Part shown: piece by piece, positions 8,572-17,927 of the stretch
How positions within the stretch are numbered: position 1 is the first letter of the stretch
Layout: each line of letters starts with the position of its first letter
Notes under the pieces: model-generated
Told to the model about the DNA's origin: nothing
Seen by the model: only the letters and a program-made list of their open reading frames with translations
Databases searched by the model: none
Made by a program: the position numbers and the translations under genes
DNA from: an uncultured Bacteroidota bacterium
Lineage (GTDB): Bacteria; Bacteroidota; Bacteroidia; Bacteroidales; P3
Assembly (NCBI GenBank): GCA_902762805.1
Contig: CACWPQ010000008.1
Span: 1 to 64,000 of the forward strand
Length of the DNA stretch: 64,000 bases
Reading direction: 5' to 3'

Positions 8572-11481
8572 ATGGCAACAAGCAGATTGACAAAGGTAGC
8601 CAAGGAATTCAACGTGGGCATGCAGACCCTCGTGGAGTTTTTGGCCAAGAAGGGGCATCAAGTGGAGATGAACCCAAATACGAAGATTAGCGAGGAGCAG
8701 TACGACCTGCTGGCCGCAGCCTTCCAAGGCGAACGCAAGGTGAAAGAGGAGGCCGACAAAATCGAGCTCATCACCGGCAACAACCGCGTTGTGGAGGCAC
8801 AGGCCAAGGAAATGGCCGAAGCCGAGTCCGAAGAGGTCATCATCAAGAACTATTCGGCTCCCAAGGCGCAGCCTGCTCCGGCACCTGCTCCCGAGCCGGA
8901 GCCGGAACCTGAACCCGAACCCGAACCGGAGCCCGAGCCTATGCCAGAACCCGAGCCCACGCCTGTGGAGCCCGAGCCCACGCCCGAACCCGAGCCGGAA
9001 CCTGTCGCCGAAGAGCCGGCACCCGTGGCCGAGCCCGAGCCCGCCGCCGAAGCGGCCGCCCCCGCGGCCGAACCCCAGGACAACGGCCCGCTTAAGGTGC
9101 TGGGTACGGTGGACCTCAGCGCCCTCAACCAGCGCATGCGCCCCGACAAGAAGAAGCGTGGCGCCAAAGGCGCGAAGCCTGCCCCCACCCCCACCCCTGT
9201 GGCACCGGCTCCCGTGGTCACGCCTGCCGCCGTCGAACCCACTCCCGCCCCCGAACCCGCCAAGCCGGAACCCGAGTTCATACAGACTCAGTATCAGAAA
9301 CTTGAGGGTCCCAAGGTGCTGGACAAGATTGACCTCAGCCAGTTCAGCAAAGACGGCGCCGACACCCCCGGCAGCAAGCGCAAGCGCAAGCATACCAAGA
9401 AGGACGCCGTCAGCGCCCAGGAGGTGAAGAAGATTGGCGCCGAAGTGGCCAAGAAAGAGAGCAAGGAGAAAGAGAAAGCCCGCAAAGAGAGCCAGAAGAA
9501 CGCCGCCCAGCAGCAACAGCAGCCCACCAGCGGCAAGAAGAAAAAGAAGAAAGAGGAGAAGAAGCCCGTAGAGATCGACGACAACGAAATTGAGAAGCAG
9601 ATCAAAGAGACGCTGGCCCGCCTGTCGCCCATGGGCAAGTCGAAGACCTCCAAGCACAACCGCGAGAAGCGCCAGAAGGTGCACAACCGCATGGAAGAGG
9701 AGATGCTGGCCGAGATGGAAGGCCAGAAGACGCTGCAGGTGACCGAGTTCGTCACCGCCAACGAGCTGGCCACGATGATGCAGGTGCCCGTGACCAAGAT
9801 TATCGCCACCTGCATGTCCGTCGGCATCTTCGTCAGCATCAACCAGCGCCTCGACGCCGAGACCATCAAGCTCATCGCCGACGAGTTCGGCTTCGACATC
9901 AACTTCGCCTCCGAGGATGTGGTCAACACCATCCAGAAGGTGGAGGAAGAGGACCGCCCAGAGGACCTCATCACGCGCAACCCCATCGTCACGGTGATGG
10001 GCCATGTGGACCACGGCAAGACGTCGCTGCTCGACTACATCCGCAACACCAACGTGATCGCCGGCGAGGCTGGCGGCATCACGCAGCACATCGGTGCCTA
10101 CGAGGTGCAGACCGCCGACGGGCGCAAGATCACCTTCCTCGACACCCCCGGCCACGAGGCCTTCACCGCCATGCGCGCCCGCGGCGCCAAGATGACGGAC
10201 ATAGCCATCATCGTCATCGCCGCCGACGACCGCATCATGCCGCAGACCATCGAGGCCATCAACCACGCCCAGTCGGCCGCCGTGCCTATCGTATTTGCCA
10301 TCAACAAGATAGACAAGCCCGGTGCCGACCCCGACCGCATCAAGACCGAGCTGGCCAACATGAACCTGCTGGTCGAAGAGTGGGGCGGCAAATACCAGAG
10401 CCAGGACATCAGCGCCAAGAAGGGTATCGGTGTCGAAGAGCTGCTGGAGAAAGTGATCCTGCAGGCCGACATCATGGAGCTCAAAGGCAACCCCAACAAG
10501 CGCGCCAAGGGCACCGTCATCGAAAGCACCCTCGACAAGGGCCGCGGCTATGTGGCCAAAATCCTCGTCGAAGACGGCACCATCCGCAAGGGCGACCCGA
10601 TTGTGGCTGGCGCCACCTACGGTCGTGTGCGAGCCATGTACAACGAGCGTAATCAGGAAGTTACCTCGGCAGGCCCCTCGCAGCCTGTCCTCCTTCTTGG
10701 CCTCACCGGCGCATGCCAGGCCGGCGACACCTTCAACATCATGGAGCACGAGAAAGAGGCCAAGGACATCGCCGCCAAGCGCACGCAGCTGCAGCGCGAA
10801 CAGGGCATCCGCACCCAGACCCACCTCACGCTGGAGGAAATCGGCCGCCGCCGCGCCCTGGGCAACTTCAAGGAGCTCAACATCATCGTCAAGGCCGACG
10901 TGGACGGCTCGGTCGAAGCCCTCAGCGACTCGCTCATCAAGCTCAGCAACGACGAGGTGCAGGTCAACGTCATCCACAAGGCCGTGGGCCAGATTTCGGA
11001 GAACGACGTCATGCTCGCCATGACCGCCGACGCCATCATCATAGGCTTCCAGGTGCGCCCCTCTGTCGGCGCACGCAAGATGGCCGAGACCGAGCAGATC
11101 GACATCCGCCTCTACAGCATCATCTACGACGCCATCAACGAGCTCAAGGATGCCATCGAGGGCATGCTCGCCCCCGAGACGCAGGAGAAGATCGTGGCCA
11201 ACCTGGAAATCCGCGAGACCTTCAAAATCAGCAAGGTGGGCACCATCGCCGGCTGTATGTGCCTCGACGGCAAGATCAACCGCAACCACAACGTGCGCAT
11301 CATCCGCGACGGCATCGTGGTCTACACCGGCAAGCTGGCCTCGCTCAAGCGTTTCAAGGACGATGTCAAAGAGGTGGTCAGCGGCCAGGATTGCGGCCTG
11401 AACATCGAAAACTACAACGACATCAAGGTCGGCGACATCGTCGAGGCCTACGAGGTCATCGAAATCAAGCGCAAGCTCTGA
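8572..11481 (+). CDS. infB: Translation initiation factor IF-2
   Basis: A 969-aa GTPase that brings initiator tRNA to the ribosome. Order: IF2 N-terminal helical domain (about 3-50), a long linker rich in Pro-Glu repeats and Lys (about 95-380), a second N-terminal domain ([20 protein letters not shown], about 385-440), then the G domain with G1 GHVDHGKT at 477-484, G3 DTPGHEAF from 524 and G4 NKID at 578-581, followed by domains II, III and IV. An upstream GTG at 8443 is in frame but would translate the heptamer repeat, so I use the ATG at 8572 ([13 protein letters not shown]). Last gene of the rimP-nusA-infB operon. Confidence 0.97.
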   Translation: MATSRLTKVAKEFNVGMQTLVEFLAKKGHQVEMNPNTKISEEQYDLLAAAFQGERKVKEEADKIELITGNNRVVEAQAKEMAEAESEEVIIKNYSAPKAQPAPAPAPEPEPEPEPEPEPEPEPMPEPEPTPVEPEPTPEPEPEPVAEEPAPVAEPEPAAEAAAPAAEPQDNGPLKVLGTVDLSALNQRMRPDKKKRGAKGAKPAPTPTPVAPAPVVTPAAVEPTPAPEPAKPEPEFIQTQYQKLEGPKVLDKIDLSQFSKDGADTPGSKRKRKHTKKDAVSAQEVKKIGAEVAKKESKEKEKARKESQKNAAQQQQQPTSGKKKKKKEEKKPVEIDDNEIEKQIKETLARLSPMGKSKTSKHNREKRQKVHNRMEEEMLAEMEGQKTLQVTEFVTANELATMMQVPVTKIIATCMSVGIFVSINQRLDAETIKLIADEFGFDINFASEDVVNTIQKVEEEDRPEDLITRNPIVTVMGHVDHGKTSLLDYIRNTNVIAGEAGGITQHIGAYEVQTADGRKITFLDTPGHEAFTAMRARGAKMTDIAIIVIAADDRIMPQTIEAINHAQSAAVPIVFAINKIDKPGADPDRIKTELANMNLLVEEWGGKYQSQDISAKKGIGVEELLEKVILQADIMELKGNPNKRAKGTVIESTLDKGRGYVAKILVEDGTIRKGDPIVAGATYGRVRAMYNERNQEVTSAGPSQPVLLLGLTGACQAGDTFNIMEHEKEAKDIAAKRTQLQREQGIRTQTHLTLEEIGRRRALGNFKELNIIVKADVDGSVEALSDSLIKLSNDEVQVNVIHKAVGQISENDVMLAMTADAIIIGFQVRPSVGARKMAETEQIDIRLYSIIYDAINELKDAIEGMLAPETQEKIVANLEIRETFKISKVGTIAGCMCLDGKINRNHNVRIIRDGIVVYTGKLASLKRFKDDVKEVVSGQDCGLNIENYNDIKVGDIVEAYEVIEIKRKL

Positions 11482-11495
11482 TAGGTCATAGGACT

Positions 11496-11567
11496 GCTCC
11501 TGTAGTTCAATGGATAGAATAGAGGTTTCCTAAACCTTTGATCAGGGTTCGATTCCCTGCGGGAGTA
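11496..11567 (+). tRNA. tRNA-Arg (anticodon CCT)
   Basis: Folds as a cloverleaf: 7-bp acceptor stem (GCTCCTG with CGGGAGT, including G-U pairs), D arm GTTC/GAAT, anticodon stem GAGGT/ACCTT around the loop TTCCTAA (anticodon CCT, reading AGG), T stem CAGGG/CCCTG with loop TTCGATT, discriminator A. CCA is not encoded. It lies 14 nt after infB. Confidence 0.95.
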
Positions 11568-11584
11568 CAATAAAAAGAACGGTT

Positions 11585-12079
11585 ATGGAAGTTATCCAAA
11601 GTTTCACCATCGACCACACCCACCTCAAACCCGGCATCTATGTGTCGCGCCGGGACAAGGGCTTCACCACCTACGACCTTCGCATCACCGAACCGAACAG
11701 GGAACCGGCCGTGGCCCCCGCCGCCATGCACAGCATGGAGCACCTGATGGCCACCTGGTTCCGCAACTCGCGCGTGAAAGACGACGTGGTGTATGTCGGC
11801 CCCATGGGATGTCTCACAGGCATGTACCTCATCATGACGGGTGAATACTCGGTCGAAGAGATACGCCAGCTGACCGTCGAGTGCCTCGAATGGATACTGA
11901 CGCAGCAATCGGTGCCGGCCACCGAGCCCGAGACCTGCGGAAACCACCTGCTCCACGACTTGCCGATGTGCCACTGGGAAAGCCGCCGCTACCTGAAGCG
12001 CCTGCGCGACGATTTCCACTGCGAGTACACCAAACTCCAAGTCACCCTCAGCGACGGCAAAATCTTTGCCGACGCCTGA
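11585..12079 (+). CDS. luxS: S-ribosylhomocysteine lyase (AI-2 synthase)
   Basis: A 164-aa metalloenzyme that splits S-ribosylhomocysteine into homocysteine and the precursor of autoinducer-2. The metal site is visible: H49 and H53 in HSMEH and C118 in ETCGNHLLHD. The catalytic cysteine is C76 in GPMGCLTG, followed by MYLI. Length is normal for the family. It begins 17 nt after the tRNA and may be co-transcribed with it. Confidence 0.96.
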   Translation: MEVIQSFTIDHTHLKPGIYVSRRDKGFTTYDLRITEPNREPAVAPAAMHSMEHLMATWFRNSRVKDDVVYVGPMGCLTGMYLIMTGEYSVEEIRQLTVECLEWILTQQSVPATEPETCGNHLLHDLPMCHWESRRYLKRLRDDFHCEYTKLQVTLSDGKIFADA

Positions 12080-12188
12080 CACATTGAGCCACAGCGACGC
12101 CATCCCCCCCGGCCCGACACCGTGCTGATTTTCAACCCTGGCTTGCCATGTGTAAAGCAGGGAAGGATTTCTTCGCAACTTCATAATT

Positions 12189-13013
12189 ATGAGCAGACTC
12201 AAAGTATACTATTTCAGTCCTACGGGTGGAACCCAGCATGTGGCGCAGCATCTTGGCGAGCGGCTTGGCGCACTGCTGAATGCCAAGGCGGAGTACCACT
12301 CTTATACGCTGCCGCATGAGCGCGAGGAGATGCCTGCGTTCGGGGCAGACGATATAGTCCTATGGGCAACACCGGTCTATGCCGGACGCATCCCGAACAA
12401 GACGCTCGACTACGTGCGCCAAGCACTTCACACACAAACGCACAATAAATCGCTGGCCCTCGTCACCTTCGGCAACCGCGCCTACGACAACGCGCTGGCG
12501 GAACTGGTGGGCCTGATGGAGGACGGAGGCATGCAGCCCGTGGGCGCAGCCGCCATGGTGACGCGCCACGCCTTCAGCGACACCCTCGGCGCCGGACGGC
12601 CCGACCCAGGCGACCTCGCAGCCCTCGACAGCCTCGCCGAGCAGGTGGCTGCAAAACTGGCATCCCCCAACCCGCACCCTTCCGCCATTACCGTGCCCGG
12701 CGAAGCCCATCCCGAAAAATACTACACCCCCCTGAAGACCAACAACGCCCCTGCGGGTTTCCTCAAGGCCAAGCCTTCGTGCGACAGCACTCGCTGCACC
12801 CGCTGCGGCCGCTGCGTGAATGTCTGCCCCATGGGAAGCATCGCAGTCGCCGGCGGGAGGCCCTCTTTCGGCGGCATCTGCATCAAGTGTCAGGCCTGCC
12901 GCCGCAGTTGCCCCACGGGCGCCATAGCCTTCGCCGACGAGGAATACCTCTCGCACGTGGCCATGATCGAGCGCACCTTCGCCGAGCCCAAGCGGACGGA
13001 GTTCTATGTGTAG
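12189..13013 (+). CDS. EFR1-type flavodoxin/ferredoxin fusion protein
   Basis: A 274-aa protein with an N-terminal flavodoxin-like domain (YYFSPTGGTQHVA, an FMN phosphate loop, residues 7-19) and a C-terminal dicluster ferredoxin with two 4Fe-4S motifs (CTRCGRCVNVCP and CIKCQACRRSCP, about 200-245). Such proteins are predicted electron carriers in anaerobes; no partner is encoded next to it. It is expected to be cytoplasmic. Confidence 0.85.
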   Translation: MSRLKVYYFSPTGGTQHVAQHLGERLGALLNAKAEYHSYTLPHEREEMPAFGADDIVLWATPVYAGRIPNKTLDYVRQALHTQTHNKSLALVTFGNRAYDNALAELVGLMEDGGMQPVGAAAMVTRHAFSDTLGAGRPDPGDLAALDSLAEQVAAKLASPNPHPSAITVPGEAHPEKYYTPLKTNNAPAGFLKAKPSCDSTRCTRCGRCVNVCPMGSIAVAGGRPSFGGICIKCQACRRSCPTGAIAFADEEYLSHVAMIERTFAEPKRTEFYV

Positions 13014-13157
13014 GCAAGCCGCATACCCATGCCCCCGCCCCGAAAAAGATGGCAAAAGTGCCAGTGGACATTGAGAAAACAAAAATACATCTAACTAATA
13101 AAGAATATTTTACGATGATTTTATAGTGTACACACGCAAGATTTAATTTTTTTTGTG

Positions 13158-13165
13158 TACTTTTG
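13158..13165 (+). promoter_or_regulatory. -7 element TACTTTTG for the AKR gene
   Basis: Perfect TAnnTTTG box 22 nt before the ATG at 13188, which supports that start over the upstream ATG at 13155. Confidence 0.65.
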
Positions 13166-13187
13166 CATTTTATTTACACGCATCGAA

Positions 13188-14411
13188 ATGAGAAAGATTT
13201 TCACCCTTATGATGGCTGCCCTGTGCCTCGCGGCTGTGGGCTGCAAACAGGCGACCCCTGAGAAAACCACCGACATGAAATACCGCCCGCTGGGTGCTAC
13301 CGGACTGGAAGTGAGCGAAATCAGCATCGGCTGTGGCGGCTTTGGCAAGTTGGACAGTGCCGCCTCGCTCGAACTGATGACCATGGCGCTCGACAGCGGC
13401 ATGAACTACATCGACATCTACGACGCCGACCCCAAGGTGCGCTCCAACATCGGCCACGCCCTGCAGGGCCGCCGCGACGAGATGATCATCCAGGGCCACA
13501 TCGGCACCATCTTCAAGGACGGCCAGCACTCACGCACCCGCGACGTAGAGGAGACCAAGGCCGGCTTCGAAGACCTGCTGGCCCGCCTGCAGACCGACCA
13601 CATCGAGGTGGGCATGATCCACATCACCGACAGCCACCAGGAGTGGGACGAGATACAGAACTCGCCCTTCCTCGACTACGTCTTCCAGCTGAAAAAAGAA
13701 GGTAAAATCAAGCACATAGGCCTCAGCAGCCACAACGCCGAGGTGGCCCTGCGCGCCGCCAAAAGCGGCTGGGTGGAGGTCATCATGTTCAGCCTCAACC
13801 CCGCCTTCGACCGCATGCGCGGCGGCACCATCCCCTGGGAGAAGGGCGCCTTCGACAACCTGCAGCAGGGCATCGACCCCGTGCGCGTGGAGTTCTACGA
13901 CTACTGCGCCACGCACCACATCGGGGTGACGGTGATGAAAACCTTCGGCGGCGGCGGCAAACTGCTCGACGCCAAAGCCTCGCCCCTCGGCGTGGCCTAC
14001 ACGCCGGAGCAGTGCATCGCCTACTGCCTGGCCAAGCCCTGCATCTCCACCTGCATCCTCGGCATCGACAACCTCGACGAGCTCCGCACCGACCTCCACT
14101 GGCTCCACGCCACCGACGCCGAGAAAGACTTCACCACCGTCGGCAAACGCGAGCAAGCCACGCTAGGCGGCGATTGCACCTACTGCAACCACTGCTCCCC
14201 CTGCACCCAGGGCATCCCCATCGCCAAGGTGAACGAACTGCTCGACAAAGCCGAACTCGAAGGTCTCACTGCCGAACTGAAGACCGAATACGCCGCCCTG
14301 CCCAAGCACGGCTCCGACTGCACGCACTGCGGCGCCTGCCAAAGCCGCTGCCCCTTCGGCGTCGACATCCCCGCCCGCATGGACGCCGCGCGCGATATGT
14401 TCGGCCGCTAG
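13188..14411 (+). CDS. Lipoprotein aldo/keto reductase with two 4Fe-4S motifs
   Basis: A 407-aa protein. Residues 1-19 form a lipoprotein-like signal (ALCLAAVGC, lipid on C19; alanine at -3 is less usual). An aldo/keto reductase barrel follows (about 32-330: YRPLGATGLEVSEISIGCGG, KHIGLSSHNAEVALRA). The C-terminus carries ferredoxin-type cysteine clusters CTYCNHCSPC and CTHCGACQSRCP. Where the catalytic lysine normally sits, after GRRDEMII, the sequence continues QGHIG, as I recall for a known Fe-S AKR subgroup. The substrate is unknown. A cofactor-dependent Fe-S enzyme outside the cytoplasm would be odd. Confidence 0.82.
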   Translation: MRKIFTLMMAALCLAAVGCKQATPEKTTDMKYRPLGATGLEVSEISIGCGGFGKLDSAASLELMTMALDSGMNYIDIYDADPKVRSNIGHALQGRRDEMIIQGHIGTIFKDGQHSRTRDVEETKAGFEDLLARLQTDHIEVGMIHITDSHQEWDEIQNSPFLDYVFQLKKEGKIKHIGLSSHNAEVALRAAKSGWVEVIMFSLNPAFDRMRGGTIPWEKGAFDNLQQGIDPVRVEFYDYCATHHIGVTVMKTFGGGGKLLDAKASPLGVAYTPEQCIAYCLAKPCISTCILGIDNLDELRTDLHWLHATDAEKDFTTVGKREQATLGGDCTYCNHCSPCTQGIPIAKVNELLDKAELEGLTAELKTEYAALPKHGSDCTHCGACQSRCPFGVDIPARMDAARDMFGR

Positions 14412-14430
14412 CAGTCCCTTTGCCCCCCAT

Positions 14431-14475
14431 AATCCGTGGATTGCAAAATATTTTTTGCCAGCCCACGGATTTTTT
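14431..14475 (+). terminator. Intrinsic terminator overlapping the next promoter
   Basis: AATCCGTGG (14431-14439) pairs with CCACGGATT (14463-14471), with inner pairing GCAAAA/TTTTGC, followed by T at 14470-14475. It ends the aldo/keto reductase transcript. The -33 TTTG of the next promoter lies within the hairpin. Confidence 0.8.
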
Positions 14476-14484
14476 GTATCTTTG
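14454..14484 (+). promoter_or_regulatory. Promoter of the C69 dipeptidase gene
   Basis: TTTG at 14454-14457, a 19-nt spacer and TATCTTTG at 14477-14484. The elements are embedded in the terminator of the upstream gene. Confidence 0.75.
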
Positions 14485-14517
14485 CACCGCGAATTTAGAA
14501 CAAAAACACATCATCGA

Positions 14518-16092
14518 ATGAAGCGAATATTTATACTCTTGGCAATGGTGCTGCCCATGCTGGCGGCAGCGCAAAACACACAGAAAGAGAGCTGTACCTC
14601 CATCATGGTGGGCAAGCAGGCCTCGGCCGACGGCAGCGTCATCACCTCGCACACCTGCGACGGCCGCTACCGCACCTGGCTCAGCATCGAGCCCGCGGCC
14701 GACCACTCCCTCACTGCCCTCCACACCGTGCGCCGCGGCACCATGAAGACCACATTCCGCACCGACACCACCGGCGTCCGCATCATGGGCACCATCCCCC
14801 AGGCGGCCCACACCTTCGCCTACCTCAACACCGCCTATCCCAGCCTCAACGAGCGCCAGCTGGCCATCGGCGAGACCACCTTCGGCGGCCCCGACACCCT
14901 CATCAACCCCGACGGCATGTTCACCATCGAGGAGTTGCAGCGCGTGGCCCTCCAGCGCTGCACCACCGCCCGCCAGGCCATTCGCCTCATCGGCGACCTC
15001 ATCCGCCTCTGCGGCTACGGCGACGCCGGCGAATGCATCACCATCGCCGACCCCAAGGAGGTGTGGCAGATGGAAATCCTCGGCTGCGGCAAGCGCGAAA
15101 TCGGCGGCATCTGGGCTGCCCAACGCGTGCCCGACGGCCATGTGGCCGTCAGCGCCAACATCCCCCGCATCGGCTACATGCAACGCGACAATCCCGACTA
15201 CTTCATGTGCTCCGACAATGTCGAAGCCGTGGCCAAGAAATACAAACTTTGGGACGGCCGCGGCGAATTCGTCTTCTGGAAAGCATTCTGTCCCGACTAT
15301 GCCGGCGGCAAGAACTTCCGCGAGCGCGAGTGGTTCATCCTCAGCTCGTTGGCACCCTCACTCGGTCTGCGCCGCGACGCCGCCGAACTCCCCTTCAGCG
15401 TCCGCCCCGACAAGAAAGTCTCCGCCCAGGAGGTCATGGCCCTCCTGCGCTCCACCTACGAAGGCACCGAGCTCGACATGACCCGCAACGTGCAGATGGT
15501 CGTGGAGAAGAAAGACAAGTACGGCCTCAAATACAAAGACACCATCGTCAGCCCCGTGGCCAACCCTTGGCTCACCGGCAACATGCAGAAAACGCTGAAC
15601 CACATCGCCCCCGGCACCATCGACTTCGTGCGCACCGTCAGCGTCGCCTGGTGTTCCTACAGCTGGGTGGCTCAGTTGCGCGATTGGCTGCCCGACGAGG
15701 TGGGCGGCGTCCTTTGGCTCTCGTTCGACAACCCCGGCCAGTCACCCCGCATCCCCATCTTCTGCGGCAACACACGCCTCCCAAACGCCTTCGCCCTCTG
15801 CGGACAGAAGAAGTACGACCCCCAGTCCGCCCTTTGGCACTTCCGCCGCGCCAACAAGCTGGCCACCGTGGCCTGGCAGCGCACCAAGAAGGGCATGCTC
15901 GACGAGGTGCTGCGCCTCGAGAAGGCCGACTTCGAAGGCCTCAACACCCTCGAACCCACCTTTAAAAACAGCCACCCCTCACGCCGCGCCGACCTACTGA
16001 ACGACTACACCTACCGCTCCTTCGACAACGCCGCCCTCGCCTGGCAGCAACTCGAAGCCCAGTACTGGCACCTCTTCGGCATGGGATTCTAG
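14518..16092 (+). CDS. Secreted C69 family dipeptidase
   Basis: A 524-aa N-terminal-nucleophile peptidase (family C69, dipeptidase A/PepD-like). A signal peptide (MKRIFILLAMVLPMLAAAQ) is followed by a short pro-sequence and C26 in KESCTSIMVGKQASADGS, which should become the N-terminal nucleophile after processing. Further family features are DGRYRTWLS and GDAGECITIADPKEVWQ. Exported, it probably trims peptides in the periplasm. I chose the ATG at 14518 because it fits the signal peptide and the promoter. Confidence 0.92.
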   Translation: MKRIFILLAMVLPMLAAAQNTQKESCTSIMVGKQASADGSVITSHTCDGRYRTWLSIEPAADHSLTALHTVRRGTMKTTFRTDTTGVRIMGTIPQAAHTFAYLNTAYPSLNERQLAIGETTFGGPDTLINPDGMFTIEELQRVALQRCTTARQAIRLIGDLIRLCGYGDAGECITIADPKEVWQMEILGCGKREIGGIWAAQRVPDGHVAVSANIPRIGYMQRDNPDYFMCSDNVEAVAKKYKLWDGRGEFVFWKAFCPDYAGGKNFREREWFILSSLAPSLGLRRDAAELPFSVRPDKKVSAQEVMALLRSTYEGTELDMTRNVQMVVEKKDKYGLKYKDTIVSPVANPWLTGNMQKTLNHIAPGTIDFVRTVSVAWCSYSWVAQLRDWLPDEVGGVLWLSFDNPGQSPRIPIFCGNTRLPNAFALCGQKKYDPQSALWHFRRANKLATVAWQRTKKGMLDEVLRLEKADFEGLNTLEPTFKNSHPSRRADLLNDYTYRSFDNAALAWQQLEAQYWHLFGMGF

Positions 16093-16110
16093 GGATAAAA
16101 AAAGAATATT

Positions 16111-17865
16111 ATGAGGACAAGCCTCTTGCTTCTCGCGCTGCTGCCGATGTTAGCGTCGGCGCAGAATGTGAAGATTCCAAAGGGTGCCAATGAGTTCACC
16201 TACTGGCAGATTGAGTACGGCGAGCGGAACGACACGTCGGTGATAACGGTCTACCGCGAGGGCGACGTCATCACCATCGTCACCCCGCAGCCCGAGGGCG
16301 AGCTCATCCACGGCTATGCCCAGACGGTCACAGAGGTGGACTATGCGCAGGACAGCATAACGGTCAGCGCCTACTACGACGACTCTGTCTACTTCTACCG
16401 CACGAGGTTCTCGCGCAGCGACATCGAGTGGCGCCGCGACGGCATGAAGCACATCTGCTCCGTCAACAGCAACACGCTGGAGTTCGAGATGGACGAAAAC
16501 GCCTTGGGGTCGCGGACATCCTCGTCCGCACGGCCCCAAGGAGTCAATCCGCTGCCCTACTACGGGTTGAACAAGGGCGTGCTTCGCTCCTTCACCCGCA
16601 ACGGGCAGAAGCGCCTGGTGCTGGCCAGCGTAGGGACGCGGCGTGCCGCGTCCGCAGCCAATGGTTCGTCGCTTGCGGACGCGGCACGCCGCGTCCCTAC
16701 GATGCGCCGCGTCTCGCCCCGCGAGCTGGACCGCATCATGAAGGAGCGCCTGGTGGTGACCACCCGCATCTTCGACCACGAGCAGATATGCTGGGGCAAG
16801 AAGAATGCCCATATCGACGGCGGCATGCAGGGTGTGCCACTCGACACGGTGCTGCACTATGCCGGCGGCACCCTTATCCTGAAGCGCATCAAGCTGCCCA
16901 ACCTGCCGCACCACTATCAGCACTTCGTCGAGCTGCACCAGCAGAGCAACGGAGACGCCTACGACCGCACGGGGTCGCTCTTTATCGTCACGCCGGGCTT
17001 CTTCGAGGGCATCAACAACCACCCCGACTCGCTCCCCGTCTTCACCGGCCGCGACGGACAGCGCTATCAGGGCATGATGAGCACTGGTACGCAGGATTCC
17101 AGCCTGCGCAGCCTCTCCTACCAAACTCCGCTCGAGCTGGTCCGCTTCTTCACACCCTTCGGCGTGGGCCACTTCAACGAGCGGATGAAAGACTTCGGTA
17201 TCGACTGGCGCCCCGAGGCCTACTACCGCCAGGAAATCACCGACATCTACCGCGGTGGCGACGTCATCATCGGCGCCTGGATTGGCAACTACGACGGCGG
17301 CGGACACCTGCTCACGGTGGACATCAAGTCCTACCCCAACGACCACACCACCCAAAATTCAGAAACCAAAATTCAAAATTCAGCCATCCCCCTCTTCAAC
17401 ACCTGCAATGTGCTGGAGATGGCCGGGCAGAACTACGGCAAGCTCTTCGCCACCGACTCGCTGACGGTAACGTTCACGATTCCCAACGATGCTGTCGCTG
17501 CCCGCTTGCGCTACATCAGCACCGGCCACGGCGGCTGGGGCGAAGGCGACGAGTTCGTGCCCAAGCAGAACACCATCCTCATCGACGGCAAGCCCGCCTT
17601 CACACACACACCCTGGCGGCAGGACTGCGGCTGCTACCGCGACCTCAACCCCGTCTCCGGCAACTTCTGGAACGGCCTCTCCAGCTCCGACTTCTCGCGC
17701 TCCGGCTGGTGCCCCGGCACCGCCACACAGCCCGTCTACTTCGACCTCTCGCCCTGGGCCGACGGCCGCGAGCACACCCTCACCGTGGCCATCCCACAAG
17801 GCAAGCCCGTCGAGGGCATGTTCAGCCACTGGGCCGTCAGCGGCGTGCTGATTGTGGAATATTAG
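16111..17865 (+). CDS. PNGase F-like peptide:N-glycosidase
   Basis: A 584-aa secreted protein (signal peptide MRTSLLLLALLPMLASAQ). The C-terminal part matches the PNGase F C-terminal domain: LRYISTGHGGWGEGDEFV, NTILIDGK, PWRQDCGCYRD and SSDFSRSGWCPG, followed by a segment rich in beta strands. The family cleaves N-glycans from asparagine of glycoproteins. The N-terminal domain is longer than in the Elizabethkingia enzyme. Four repeat insertions lie in frame: a palindrome at 16502-16541, a REPIN-like element at 16630-16700, a short repeat at 17085-17108 and an AATTTTG heptamer run at 17352-17384. It begins 18 nt after the dipeptidase, so glycan removal and peptide trimming may be linked. Confidence 0.85.
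   Translation: MRTSLLLLALLPMLASAQNVKIPKGANEFTYWQIEYGERNDTSVITVYREGDVITIVTPQPEGELIHGYAQTVTEVDYAQDSITVSAYYDDSVYFYRTRFSRSDIEWRRDGMKHICSVNSNTLEFEMDENALGSRTSSSARPQGVNPLPYYGLNKGVLRSFTRNGQKRLVLASVGTRRAASAANGSSLADAARRVPTMRRVSPRELDRIMKERLVVTTRIFDHEQICWGKKNAHIDGGMQGVPLDTVLHYAGGTLILKRIKLPNLPHHYQHFVELHQQSNGDAYDRTGSLFIVTPGFFEGINNHPDSLPVFTGRDGQRYQGMMSTGTQDSSLRSLSYQTPLELVRFFTPFGVGHFNERMKDFGIDWRPEAYYRQEITDIYRGGDVIIGAWIGNYDGGGHLLTVDIKSYPNDHTTQNSETKIQNSAIPLFNTCNVLEMAGQNYGKLFATDSLTVTFTIPNDAVAARLRYISTGHGGWGEGDEFVPKQNTILIDGKPAFTHTPWRQDCGCYRDLNPVSGNFWNGLSSSDFSRSGWCPGTATQPVYFDLSPWADGREHTLTVAIPQGKPVEGMFSHWAVSGVLIVEY
16502..16541. repeat. Palindromic element inside the PNGase gene
   Basis: CCTTGGGG near the left end pairs with CCCCAAGG at the right end, around an inner hairpin GCGGAC-ATCCTC-GTCCGC. 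It is translated in frame (GSRTSSSARPQG). It differs in sequence from the element at 16630. Confidence 0.7.
16630..16700. repeat. REPIN-like element: two inverted GTAG-headed palindromes
   Basis: Each arm begins, read outside-in, with GTAG followed by a palindrome GGACGCGGC-GT-GCCGCGTCC. The two arms (16629-16656 and 16674-16701) are perfect 28-bp reverse complements around a 17-nt loop. GTAG plus a palindrome is the defining form of REP sequences mobilised by RAYT transposases, and two inverted REPs make a REPIN. A RAYT gene lies at 48020-49204. The element is translated in frame within the PNGase-like protein. Confidence 0.8.
17085..17108. repeat. Dispersed short repeat, copy 2
   Basis: TGGTACGCAGGATTCCAGCC followed by TGCG, the same family as 3582-3603 in menG. 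It codes for GTQDSSLR in frame. Confidence 0.6.
17352..17384. repeat. AATTTTG-type heptamer repeat inside the PNGase gene
   Basis: CAAAATT-type period-7 units translated as QNSETKIQNS, between the catalytic-like region and the C-terminal domain. Confidence 0.75.
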
Positions 17866-17927
17866 TCACCCAGGTGTGACAAATCGGCGCCACGGGCGTT
17901 TAATAAGGGTGTAAAACAACAACGGCA

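Noticed and set aside
8503..11289. A 928-aa open frame on the minus strand opposite infB
   Set aside because: It is a shadow of high-GC coding sequence; it follows the infB repeats in antisense and matches no family.
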